Notes: generated by a model not told the origin, from the letters alone. Positions 52,170 to 60,588 are shown, counted from the first letter of the stretch. The stretch is DNA of 64,000 bases from Cysteiniphilum litorale (GCF_003428165.1 NZ_QLIQ01000004.1:54189-118188), one strand, 5' to 3'. Program-made: numbers and translations.

Positions 52170-52469
52170 TTATTTGGATAGCGCAAGCAAAACATGCTTT
52201 GGATCTTTTGATATTGCTTTTAGCAAAGCTTTAGCAGGTCCAGTAGGCTCTCTACGCCCTTGCTCCCAATTTCTTAGGGTTGGTAACTTTACATCAATCA
52301 GTTTGGAGAATTTTGCCTGAGATAACCCAGTTTTATTGCGAATCTCTTTTACTTTCATAGCATTTATTGTGAATTCACGCGATGGGGAACGCTCCCCATC
52401 TATGATTTCATTCATTTGTTGCATGCTTTCAACCAAGCGATTAAAAAGTTTATTTTCCATCACTGCCAC
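52170..52469 (-). CDS. HigA/NadS-like HTH antitoxin inside TIR element
   Basis: 99 residues. Xre-type HTH VKEIRNKTGLSQAKFSKLID then VKLPTLRNWEQGRREPTGPA, typical of HigA/NadS antitoxins that follow a RelE-type toxin gene. The toxin gene upstream overlaps by 10 bp. It lies wholly inside the TIR element as passenger. Confidence 0.85.
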   Translation of the reverse strand: MAVMENKLFNRLVESMQQMNEIIDGERSPSREFTINAMKVKEIRNKTGLSQAKFSKLIDVKLPTLRNWEQGRREPTGPAKALLKAISKDPKHVLLALSK

Positions 52470-52780
52470 CTTTCGTTTAACTGCCTTAATATTTTCTTTT
52501 GTTCTGGTGTCAAGTCATCTTGTTTGCCTTTTTGATAAATCAATAAAAGTCTTATCTGTGAATCAGGTAATACGTAATAGTATATAACTCTCACACCACC
52601 TCGTTTACCTTTGCCTTTTGCTGACCACCTGATTTTTCTTAATCCACCAGTTTGTTGTATCACATCACCAATCAAAGGGTTTTCAGCCAAATAGGACTGA
52701 AATTCCGCATATTCATCATCACTAAGTAATGCCTTTACATCTTCAGTAAAAATATCCGTTTCAATAAAGATCAACTTCAT
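52460..52780 (-). CDS. RelE/ParE-family toxin inside TIR element
   Basis: 106 residues from the ATG at 52780 (AGGTG upstream; the frame extends to a GTG at 52798). Core DEYAEFQSYLAENPLIGDVI, GGLRKIRWSAKGKGKRGGVR and VIYYYVLPDSQIRLLLIYQK match the RelE-like mRNA interferase group that pairs with NadS/HigA antitoxins. The pair presumably stabilises the element and its host replicon. Confidence 0.85.
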   Translation of the reverse strand: MKLIFIETDIFTEDVKALLSDDEYAEFQSYLAENPLIGDVIQQTGGLRKIRWSAKGKGKRGGVRVIYYYVLPDSQIRLLLIYQKGKQDDLTPEQKKILRQLNERWQ

Positions 52781-52858
52781 ACACCTAGCATTATCCACTT
52801 GTTATTGAGTTTATATCACGCTTAAGAGTAAGTCAATGGCGCACTAAATATTTATCAT

Positions 52859-53015
52859 ATAAAATCATTTAATGTGGTCCCAGATGCAAATAATGTGGGT
52901 CGATAAATTTATAAAGTCATTTAATGTGGGTCGAAAAATATTTATAGAGTCAATTAATGTGGTTCCACTTTGAGCGATAAAAGCGGGTCGGGGTAATTAT
53001 AAAAGCGAGCCGCTA
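52859..53015 (-). repeat. right terminal inverted repeat (final CA displaced by intron)
   Basis: Reverse complement of the left TIR down to CCGCTA at 53015. The last two bases, CA, are at 54860-54861 after the intron. Confidence 0.8.
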
Positions 53016-54859
53016 GTGTGCCAAGAAGGTGTGTGAACACCATGCTTGTTAAAAGATGGGAGTAGGTCTCCCGAAGTCGGTATATAGCTACGGGCTTCAA
53101 ACCACCTCAAGCTGCTGTAATAAAGAATTATGGTAGTGAGCGTTGAGGAAAAGGCATAAATATATGTCAGGTATGAGATAAGAAGATGAACGAAAGTGAA
53201 CCACTTATGACGTATCGTAAGCTTTTATGATGATGTCAAAACCAATGGGTAGCGGCGCATTGGGATAAGCTCAGAAGTTAGCTGTTTACTGACTGGGCGG
53301 CATCCGGTATTGAGGTGGCATGAGCTTATCTTAGGCTTTTAGCAGGAACTTGGTAACCTGTCGTTCTGATGACAAGGGAAAAACTTGAAGTGGTAGCCCC
53401 ATCAAGGTGAAAGTACCAAAGCAGAGCACAGGGGCGGAGTAACTCGTAGTAGTGTTGAAGTTCGTGTAATGGGAATGGAGCGAAGGGGTTACATTGTACC
53501 GTTGTGAAAATGAATCAACCATAACATGGGAGGAATGAATTTGACAGCAACAAAACCTTTTGACATTCCCAAACATACTGTTTGGGAAGCGTATAAGAAA
53601 GTCAAAGCAAACAAAGGTGCAGCAGGAGTGGATGGTCAATTTCTGAGCGAGTTTGATAAGAATCTAGCAGGTAATCTATTCAAAATTTGGAATAGGATGT
53701 CTTCTGGAAGCTACTTTCCGCCTGCGGTCAAACGTGTAGAAATTCCCAAGGGTGATGGAAAAACCAGACCTCTAGGAATTCCTACTGTATCAGACAGAAT
53801 AGCTCAGATGGTTGTTAAAATCATGATTGAACCTGAGTTTGAGGTTCACTTTGATAATGATTCTTATGGTTATAGACCTGGGAAATCAGCGCTTGATGCA
53901 GTTGGATTGGCAAGACAACGATGTTGGCAATATAATTGGGTTGTTGATATAGACATCCAAGGATTTTTTGACAACATTGATCATGATTTGTTAATGAAGG
54001 CAGTATGTAAGCATATCAAGTGTAAGTGGATTATTCTCTATATACAGCGTTGGCTTAAAGCGCCTGTTGAAATTGATGGTAAATGTGTACAGAACTTGTC
54101 AGGAACACCGCAAGGTGGTGTGATTAGTCCAATACTTGCCAATCTATTTCTTCATTATGCTCTAGACAGATGGGTGAAAAAGAGCTTTCCAATGGTCAAA
54201 TTTGAGCGATATGCAGATGATGTTATCTACCACTGTAGATATCAATTAGAAGCGGAGCAGCTTAAGAAGGCGCTTGAAGCCAGACTTGAAGAATGTAAGC
54301 TGAAACTGCATCCTGAAAAATCAAAAATTGTATACTGCAAAGATGGTAAACGTAGCGGAAGCTATGTGAATCAGCAGTTTGATTTTCTGGGATATACTTT
54401 CCGACCTCGATTGGTCAAAGCAAAGAGAGGGAATTTCTTTGTTGGTTTTAATCCAGCAATGAGCAAGAAAGCTCAAGGAAAAATCAGTGATCAGATAAAG
54501 GGCTGGAAAATGCAGCTTTGGACAAATCAATCTCTGGAAAGTATTGCTGAACTTATCAATCCTAAAACGAGAGGGTGGATAAACTACTATGGAAAGTATC
54601 AAAAATCCTCAACGTATAAAATAGCTAATCAACTTGATTATGCTTTAGTTAGATGGGCAAAAAGGAAATTTAAAAAGCTCAAAACAAGTCAGGCTAAAGC
54701 CAGAGAGTGGTTGGCAGGAGTAAGAGCGAGGCAGCCCAATCTTTATACACACTGGCAATTGAGCCAACAAAAGGTTGTACAATAAGAGCCGTATGACAGG
54801 AGACTGTCACGTACGGTTCCGTGAGAAGCTAGAGGGGAAGTTCCTCTGGCTTACTCGAC
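53016..54859 (+). mobile_element. complete group II intron
   Basis: The 5' end GTGTGCCAAG at 53016 matches the GUGYG consensus. It is followed by about 510 bp of ribozyme sequence and the reverse-transcriptase gene. Domain V at 54786-54819 begins GAGCCGTATGACAGG and ends CACGTACGGTTC, forming the conserved 34-nt hairpin. Domain VI (54820-54859) has arms AGAGGGGAA/TTCCTCT and the 3' end is GAC, fitting the AY rule. The boundaries are fixed by reconstructing the TIR tip. Confidence 0.85.
53526..54785 (+). CDS. ltrA: group II intron reverse transcriptase/maturase
   Basis: 419 residues. RT domain blocks: KANKGAAGVDGQFLSEF, RRVEIPKGDGKTRPLGIPT-type palm entry, DNDSYGYRPGKSALDA, DIDIQGFFDNIDHDLLMK, GTPQGGVISPILANLFLHYA and the catalytic YADD at 229-232. 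The C-terminal maturase domain X follows (INPKTRGWINYYGKYQKSS). No HNH endonuclease domain is seen. An ATG at 53535 is an alternative start. It supports splicing and retromobility of the surrounding intron. It looks intact. Confidence 0.95.
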   Translation: MGGMNLTATKPFDIPKHTVWEAYKKVKANKGAAGVDGQFLSEFDKNLAGNLFKIWNRMSSGSYFPPAVKRVEIPKGDGKTRPLGIPTVSDRIAQMVVKIMIEPEFEVHFDNDSYGYRPGKSALDAVGLARQRCWQYNWVVDIDIQGFFDNIDHDLLMKAVCKHIKCKWIILYIQRWLKAPVEIDGKCVQNLSGTPQGGVISPILANLFLHYALDRWVKKSFPMVKFERYADDVIYHCRYQLEAEQLKKALEARLEECKLKLHPEKSKIVYCKDGKRSGSYVNQQFDFLGYTFRPRLVKAKRGNFFVGFNPAMSKKAQGKISDQIKGWKMQLWTNQSLESIAELINPKTRGWINYYGKYQKSSTYKIANQLDYALVRWAKRKFKKLKTSQAKAREWLAGVRARQPNLYTHWQLSQQKVVQ

Positions 54860-54861
54860 CA

Positions 54862-54867
54862 ATTATG
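54862..54867 (+). repeat. 6-bp target-site duplication (right copy)
   Basis: ATTATG follows the restored TIR tip. The next bases, 54868-54893, encode the displaced RES toxin C-terminus GALPVWAK and its TGA stop. Confidence 0.65.
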
Positions 54868-54938
54868 GAGCGCTTCCAGTATGGGCGAAGTGAGAGTGAC
54901 TCCCAAATACAATGTCGCTATAAAATAAAATGTGAGTT

Positions 54939-55093
54939 GTTATGGATAGCATAAATTCTAAAGCAAGCAATACATCATGGTGGTTTTGGATAGCATAAAT
55001 TCTAAAGTTGCGTTCATACCATTTTGTTTTGGATAGCATAAACTCTAAAGCCAAAGTTTTCCTTACAGGTTTTGGATAGCATAAACTCTAAAG
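54939..55093 (-). CRISPR. CRISPR array 2 (4 repeats, 3 short spacers), next to cas1
   Basis: Repeats at 54939, 54983, 55026 and 55069 (25 bp) with spacers of 19, 18 and 18 bp. The leader is to the right, between the array and cas1, so the array reads leftward, divergent from cas1. The two leader-proximal repeats share AAACTCTAAAG while the distal two have AAATTCTAAAG, as expected if the first repeat is copied at each acquisition. The leftmost repeat is degenerate (GTTATGG). Confidence 0.9.
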
Positions 55094-55203
55094 GATAGTA
55101 GCGTGTATTAAGCCATATATCAAGTATTTGATTGACTATTATGTTATTCGTTTATATATTATATTTCTGAATTAAGCCACCATTTTTAAATAATCTTTAT
55201 TTT
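55094..55203 (-). promoter_or_regulatory. leader of CRISPR array 2 / cas1 upstream region
   Basis: 110 A+T-rich bases shared in inverted orientation with 60203-60315. It contains TAGCGTGTATTAAGC and ends AATAATCTTTATTTT directly at the cas1 ATG. It should hold the promoters of both the array and cas1. No ribosome site precedes cas1. Confidence 0.6.
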
Positions 55204-56214
55204 ATGGAAATAGAAAAGAAAAACCAAGAGGACTCTATATGGACTTGGAAGAAAACAACCTCAGGTAAAGCAAAGACAAGTTTGTGGATTCCATATCTTA
55301 TAAAGTTTGAATATTCTAAAAGTAAATGGTGGATTCACTTTAATGGTGGAAGTGTCCATCTTGATTTTAGCAAAGTAGATATGATTATGTTTTACGGTAA
55401 GACAGATGCAGACTTGCCATTCGACGTCATTAATTTATGCTTAAGTAACGATATAACACTTATGTTCTATCGTAGAAACTTAAAGCTTCCTTACATAATG
55501 ACAGGTGGTAATACAAAGATAACTAATACTGATAATCTATCAAAACAAATCATAGCACGTAGCTATGATAAGAAACGATTGCTCTATGCAAGAACACTTA
55601 TTAGATATAAGTTTAAATATATAGAGTCGTATATTTTTATTAGCAAGGAAACATATGCCTCATTGCCTAAATGCAATAAACTTTCAGATTTAAGAGCAAT
55701 CGAGGCTGATTACTCAAGAAGATACTGGAGCGCTTATTTTTTATCTATTGGACAACCAGAGATTAATAGAAGAGATGATCACGTTATTAATGATGCTATT
55801 AATGCATGTTGTTTTTTCCTTTCTTCAATTATTATGCGTTGGTGTATTTACCATAAATTGAGTATTTTTCATGGCTTTTTACATGAAGGGATAAACTATG
55901 CGTCACTTGTATATGATCTGATTGAACCTTATAGGTATTTTATTGATGAATCTGTAAAAGAATCTTATATCTCTGGCAAGGAAGATTCACTAACAGGGAG
56001 GTCAATAGAAAATTTAAAAAGAAAGCTTGAGGAAAAAGTATATTGCTCTACGACTAACCAATATGTAAAAAACAAAGCATTTTTACATGGTGTTGTTCTA
56101 GCCTTAAGAAGTCATCTCGTGGGGGATAGTAAGAAATTTGTTCCACCAACACAAGGCGTCAAAAGTGGTGGTCGTCCATTAAAGTTAGCTTACAAATTAC
56201 CAAGTATAAAATAA
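55204..56214 (+). CDS. cas1: Cas1 integrase of type V (V-C/V-D-like) CRISPR system
   Basis: 336 residues. The Cas1 catalytic residues are in place: E167 in LRAIEADYSRRYW, H227 in FHGFLHEGINYASLVYD, and D238/E241 in YDLIEPYRYFIDE. Cas1 normally joins Cas2 to insert spacers, but no cas2 or cas4 is present. Type V-C systems are known to use a Cas1-only mini-integrase that inserts very short spacers, matching the 18-19-bp spacers here. It begins directly at the leader and is followed by the effector gene after 9 bp, so they form one operon. Confidence 0.9.
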   Translation: MEIEKKNQEDSIWTWKKTTSGKAKTSLWIPYLIKFEYSKSKWWIHFNGGSVHLDFSKVDMIMFYGKTDADLPFDVINLCLSNDITLMFYRRNLKLPYIMTGGNTKITNTDNLSKQIIARSYDKKRLLYARTLIRYKFKYIESYIFISKETYASLPKCNKLSDLRAIEADYSRRYWSAYFLSIGQPEINRRDDHVINDAINACCFFLSSIIMRWCIYHKLSIFHGFLHEGINYASLVYDLIEPYRYFIDESVKESYISGKEDSLTGRSIENLKRKLEEKVYCSTTNQYVKNKAFLHGVVLALRSHLVGDSKKFVPPTQGVKSGGRPLKLAYKLPSIK

Positions 56215-56223
56215 GGAATTATC

Positions 56224-59200
56224 ATGCAGCAAAACCAAATCTTAAAACATCATGAATTGAAAGCGCAACACAGCCCATCGAAATATAGAAAAGCACTGGC
56301 AGAAAGTGCATCTAAATCTGATGGGAAATATATGAAGTCAATAAAACTGCCAGTAAAAACAACTAACATTGACCATAAACTTGTACATAATGAGCATAAT
56401 CGTATCTTCTCAATGAAAGAAGGTGGGCTTTTATATTATGTAATCAATTTGCATTTGCTTGGATTTAATTTTTATTCATCGTATGAGCAATCAAACATTG
56501 CTAGAAATCTGAAACACATACGGGAATCTGAAAGTGATTTTATTGATAGGTTTAATAATATTGATGCGCAAAGCTTTGAGTTGTTCACGTTTGATCTGTC
56601 TAAATTATTAGCCTTATTTTCTTCATCACCTCGTAATACAAATTTCACGACAGATAATATTATTAATAGGACGTGTCAATTTCTTAACTCTGGGAAAAAG
56701 ATTGCCATAGATTCAGGTAGAATTTATGATTTAATAGTGCAATTCTCTAAAGAAGCTGTAGATATATACGATAATTGGAATAACTTTTGCTCTGATGAAG
56801 GCGTGGAGTTATTTGATAAGATTTTCGTAAAGGCAGGCGTTCCATCGCTGAAAAATGTTCGCGATAAAATGAAGGTAGTTAAGCCAATTAGCTCAAGCAT
56901 TGTATATGATACTGATATGCTCTCTATTATTGATGGATATGATGAAGATGTAGCTATTTATCAGGTTGTATCTCAAAAAATGCGAAAAATAAGGTTATCT
57001 GGAGAAAAGCCAACTGCTAATACCATAGAAGACTTAATTACAACTCAAAACTCAAATGCAATTAGCTGGGTATTGGGGACAGGGCTTAAATATTTCCAAT
57101 CAGAAAAAGTTAGTACAATTGCAGAAGATTTGGAATGTGGTGAAGTTATTGCAAATAAGATTCGTGATGCAGCGCGATCAATAAAGTCGTCAGAAATGTT
57201 TGATATCCCTAGTTATAATAAGTATAGAACAAGTATAGGGATGGTGATTAATAGCTGGGTAACTCAATATGTTAAACGGTTGTTAGAGATAGAATCTACA
57301 ATATCAACCATTGATGTCATTGAGTTTCCTGATGACTACTTTGATGAAAACAATATATACGCATCTAAAATACTGTCTTTTTGTAAAACGAATGCAATGC
57401 AGTTAAATGATCTGCAGTCTTTTGTTATTAGTGACGTTAAAGCTGCTCATGAATCTATTAATAGATTATCAGGTCTTGCAAACGAATTGCCGACACGTCA
57501 AGATCTGATTAATTTCAACAATATGCAAGTAGGATTAGGTCGATTATCTGGGATGATCTCTGAGATTAACCATAAGGTAAAGCAAGTTATTGAAAACATT
57601 AAAGATCCAGCGGAAATTAGGAAGTTTGAAAACTTATCAATTAAGGAGCCATCATGGTTAAAATTTGATAAGTTGAATCGCTTTTCGTCAGGGTGTGTTG
57701 ATTTTGATAAGGATATTAATCAGCTTGCAGATGGATTTAACTTTGCCCTGGAACGTCAGAAGGCACATTACTTGAAAATTACAAATTTCTTATCAGAGAT
57801 AGGCAAAAAAGATTTATATCATGAGTTTTATAAACTAAAGCCATTAAAACATCCATCATTAGAAAAATTTGATAAGAAAGAGCTTGTAGCACGGTATGTT
57901 CTGGAAAAATTTATGCGTTATGCTAAAAGAACGCAAAGCAATGATGTTTGCAAAATAATATCTGAAGCATCTGTACAATGTGGTTTTTTCCATAAACGGA
58001 AAGCAAATAAGATTTTTCTAAGTCGCATTTCTAAACCTATATTCAAATATGGTTATGATAAAGGGAAGTCAGGCACTGAATATTTGGTCAGCTCAAAGCA
58101 TAATGTTTTCGATTTTGTTGATTTGCTTGAAAGCAAATTACATGATTACCAACCCTGCCAGCAGATAGATGAGTATGCAAAGCTTATGCTTATATCAATG
58201 ATTTATATGTTAAAAATTGAGCCTATAAAAAATTGTGACCAGGTTCCTCCCGAGTTATGTTGGTTAGACGATAAAGTTTTAGAATATATATCTGTGGATT
58301 ACAGGATAAAAAAAGCCACAAGTTTACCTTATGTTGATGGCGCCACTATTATTTCTATGTTTGGATATTATAGTGCTTATATGAGAGGTGTTTCTAATAC
58401 TCTATTTAGGAAGGAGTTTACGAAAAGATATCCATTTTCTGAAGATGGAAGAAATCATCTAGTAATCAGAGGTAAAACTGGGACGTTCAAATTTAAAAAA
58501 GGTTTTTTGTCTGGAGATCAAAATAAAGAAGCATTTTCATTATTTCAGATTATTGGTTTTGATGACGTTAAAACATATCAATGCTCCGATGCAATTAATA
58601 TGTTAAAAAACACGCCAAAAGCTTATTTGCAGTCACCACACCTTAAAAAGATAATAGAGTGTATTCCACATAAATTTTGTCTGTCTCAATCAGATATAGA
58701 CAAAAACAAAGAATATGATGGTGTTCCAGTTTACAATGTTTCAAAAGAAAAGAGCTTTGTGAAAATATCGAAAGAAGTTCTAAATGATCTTGTTATACCA
58801 AGAGCATATAAAGACATTCTTCTTGGAGCTATTGATAAAACTTACGAATTAGGTTCGTACGGCATGCATTATGTTTCTAAATACAAAATGAATAGCGTAC
58901 TTAAAAATGGTCAGCTAAAAGCTAGCTATGAACATATTGATTCGTGGCTTGAGTTGGCTATTCCTTATAAACAATATTATGAGAAGTCAAAATTACCTGT
59001 TCCCTATGAGGATAAAATTATTGCATTTGATATCGGTGAGTACAATTTAGGTTATGCGGTATTTAATATTAGAGATAAAAGCTTGCTTGAATCGGGAAGA
59101 GTTCCTACAAGTGTTGGAAATATAGCGGTCCATAAGGCGGATAAATATAGAGGTTATATACAGCCAAAACAAAAATACAGTCAGAAAACACAGAATATTG

Positions 59201-59928
59201 TTGAAAATGCGCGTAATAATGCGGTTAAGACAGTTGCTAGTATTATCGACTCTTTATCATCTAAATATAAAGCGTTTCCAATTATTGAGTCTGAAATGGC
59301 AGGCTCAAATGGAGAGATCTCAAAAATTATTTCACAATTAGGCGATATGTATGGTTTTTCTCCTATAGAAGCACATAAAAATAAAAAGAAGAATCATTTT
59401 TATGGTGCTAATGAATGGAGAATTGAAGGTTATACTGTGGAAGGAAAAGACTTGGTTTTATATCCCGCACGCCAATCCTCTAATTATGCAACTTCTCAAA
59501 TTTGCTCTTCATGCGAAAGGAATCCAGTATCTGATATATATGATCATTTTAATAAAGGAGATAAAGTGAAAGTAGAAAATGGATTTGTTATGCTGCCGAA
59601 TGGGACTAAGTTAAAGCTTGTTACTAATATCAATTCATTATGGAATGACAAGCAAATTTCGCAACAAGCACGCTTACATGCTCAAAAAAATAGACGCTTA
59701 CCGTTTAATTATTTTGTAAAAGACGGTGAGTATTCCCAGACACAAGTGATAGATTATATTAAAAAGCAAATATCTAGAGCTAATGATAGTGTGCAAATAA
59801 AAGATAGCTCTAAATCGCGCTATTATTGTGCATATGAGAATTGTGGTTTTGAAATTCATAGCGAAGAAAATGCAGCCATTAATCAAGGAAGAAAATTTTT
59901 AATAAAAATTGATGAATTCAATGAGTAA
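56224..59928 (+). CDS. Cas12-like type V effector nuclease (V-C/V-D-like)
   Basis: 1234 residues, with AAGGAATTATC before the ATG. The N-terminal 930 residues show no recognisable motif, as in other Cas12 recognition lobes. The split RuvC domain is C-terminal: motif I IIAFDIGEYNLGY with D936; motif II PIIESEMAGS with E1022/E1024; a zinc-ribbon pair C1094-x2-C1097 and C1202-x4-C1207; motif III HSEENAAIN where the canonical Asp is Glu (E1214). Cas12 effectors use a crRNA to find target DNA. The short spacers and Cas1-only operon point to V-C/V-D, whose members need a scoutRNA. The Asp-to-Glu change may weaken cleavage. Confidence 0.85.
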   Translation: MQQNQILKHHELKAQHSPSKYRKALAESASKSDGKYMKSIKLPVKTTNIDHKLVHNEHNRIFSMKEGGLLYYVINLHLLGFNFYSSYEQSNIARNLKHIRESESDFIDRFNNIDAQSFELFTFDLSKLLALFSSSPRNTNFTTDNIINRTCQFLNSGKKIAIDSGRIYDLIVQFSKEAVDIYDNWNNFCSDEGVELFDKIFVKAGVPSLKNVRDKMKVVKPISSSIVYDTDMLSIIDGYDEDVAIYQVVSQKMRKIRLSGEKPTANTIEDLITTQNSNAISWVLGTGLKYFQSEKVSTIAEDLECGEVIANKIRDAARSIKSSEMFDIPSYNKYRTSIGMVINSWVTQYVKRLLEIESTISTIDVIEFPDDYFDENNIYASKILSFCKTNAMQLNDLQSFVISDVKAAHESINRLSGLANELPTRQDLINFNNMQVGLGRLSGMISEINHKVKQVIENIKDPAEIRKFENLSIKEPSWLKFDKLNRFSSGCVDFDKDINQLADGFNFALERQKAHYLKITNFLSEIGKKDLYHEFYKLKPLKHPSLEKFDKKELVARYVLEKFMRYAKRTQSNDVCKIISEASVQCGFFHKRKANKIFLSRISKPIFKYGYDKGKSGTEYLVSSKHNVFDFVDLLESKLHDYQPCQQIDEYAKLMLISMIYMLKIEPIKNCDQVPPELCWLDDKVLEYISVDYRIKKATSLPYVDGATIISMFGYYSAYMRGVSNTLFRKEFTKRYPFSEDGRNHLVIRGKTGTFKFKKGFLSGDQNKEAFSLFQIIGFDDVKTYQCSDAINMLKNTPKAYLQSPHLKKIIECIPHKFCLSQSDIDKNKEYDGVPVYNVSKEKSFVKISKEVLNDLVIPRAYKDILLGAIDKTYELGSYGMHYVSKYKMNSVLKNGQLKASYEHIDSWLELAIPYKQYYEKSKLPVPYEDKIIAFDIGEYNLGYAVFNIRDKSLLESGRVPTSVGNIAVHKADKYRGYIQPKQKYSQKTQNIVENARNNAVKTVASIIDSLSSKYKAFPIIESEMAGSNGEISKIISQLGDMYGFSPIEAHKNKKKNHFYGANEWRIEGYTVEGKDLVLYPARQSSNYATSQICSSCERNPVSDIYDHFNKGDKVKVENGFVMLPNGTKLKLVTNINSLWNDKQISQQARLHAQKNRRLPFNYFVKDGEYSQTQVIDYIKKQISRANDSVQIKDSSKSRYYCAYENCGFEIHSEENAAINQGRKFLIKIDEFNE

Positions 59929-60097
59929 ACATCTTGTGATAATGCAAAAGTTAAAATATAATCTCAGCTGGATGTGATTATGGTTTGATGTTTGTTAACA
60001 CAATCGTCCAGTTTACCTAGTCACCTAGTTGACCACTGGCTAGAGCAATAATTAGTGGTAATTTCAATGTGAATGCTCGCACACAGTTTTAGAGTTT
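59929..60097. ncRNA. candidate scoutRNA region downstream of effector
   Basis: 169 bp without a gene, containing several short inverted repeats (for example CTAGTCACCTAG, and CAGTTTACC...ACCACTGG) and GTTTTAGAGTTTT, loosely similar to the repeat end TTTAGAATTT. V-C and V-D systems encode a short scoutRNA close to cas1 or the array. This is only a candidate location; the 54894-54938 gap left of array 2 is another. Confidence 0.2.
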
Positions 60098-60202
60098 TCA
60101 ATCTTTACGAGATATGAAAATTTTCATTTTTTTAGCTTTACCTAAGGTTGCATTCTTCCAATTCCATATAGAGTCCTCTTGGTTTTTCTTTTCTATTTCC
60201 AT
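60098..60202 (-). pseudogene. inverted 5' fragment of cas1
   Basis: On the minus strand from 60202: MEIEKKNQEDSIW, as in cas1, then NWKNATLGKAKK in place of TWKKTTSGKAK, diverging after 26 codons to a stop at codon 35. It is adjacent to the inverted leader, showing that array 3, its leader and the start of cas1 were duplicated together. Confidence 0.8.
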
Positions 60203-60315
60203 AAAATAAAGATTATTTAAAAATGGTGGCTTAATTCAGGGAGATATAATATATAAACGAATGACATAATGGTCAATCAAATACTTGATATATAGCTTAA
60301 TACACGCTACCATCC
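60203..60315 (+). promoter_or_regulatory. leader of CRISPR array 3 (inverted duplicate)
   Basis: The reverse complement matches 55094-55203 with few changes (TAGCGTGTATTAAGCTATAT, CAAGTATTTGATTGACC, GAATTAAGCCACCATTTTTA). Array 3 is read rightward from here. Confidence 0.6.
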
Positions 60316-60471
60316 CTTTAGAATTTATGCTATCCAAAACCCAGCTCATAAATACGCCCTTTAGAATTTATGCTATCCAAAACGATGAACATGCCTTTAT
60401 ACTTTAGAATTTATGCTATCCAAAACAGATGTATTGGGCGATTTGCTTTAGAATTTGTGCTATCTATAAAC
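60316..60471 (+). CRISPR. CRISPR array 3 (4 repeats, 3 short spacers), opposite orientation
   Basis: Repeats at 60316, 60359 and 60402 (25 bp, beginning CTTTAGAATTTATGC and ending CTATCCAAAAC) and a degenerate last one at 60446 (26 bp), with spacers of 18, 18 and 19 bp. All spacers differ from those of arrays 1 and 2. Its distal end faces the RHS gene. Confidence 0.9.
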
Positions 60472-60588
60472 CTTGTCTTTGTCCAATGATCAAACACATT
60501 CAATTATGATACAAATTAATGAGATGATATTCATATGACTTTTGTTTATAAATTAAAGTTGCTAACATGCGCTAACTTCATAATTTAG

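Larger units (their letters stand above)
51878..54861 (+). mobile_element. non-autonomous IS21-like TIR element carrying a toxin-antitoxin pair, split by a group II intron
   Basis: Tips TGTAGCGGCTCGC and GCGAGCCGCTA-[intron]-CA. Near-perfect 157-bp terminal inverted repeats (51878-52034; 52859-53015 plus CA at 54860-54861). Each TIR has several internal GACCCACATTAAATGA-type repeats, a feature of IS21-family ends. It encloses only a RelE/HigA-type pair, so it must move in trans. The intron is inserted between CTA and CA of the right tip. Flanked by ATTATG. Confidence 0.7.

Noticed and set aside
53331..53639. A minus-strand open frame across the intron 5' region
   Set aside because: It lies over the ribozyme part and the start of the reverse transcriptase on the other strand; no ribosome site or protein-like composition.
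54863..55054. A minus-strand open frame over array 2
   Set aside because: Same artefact from the CRISPR repeats.
56224..59928. Assignment as Cas12a (type V-A)
   Set aside because: Repeat and spacer lengths and the lack of Cas4 and Cas2 do not match V-A; the RuvC I and III motif sequences also differ.
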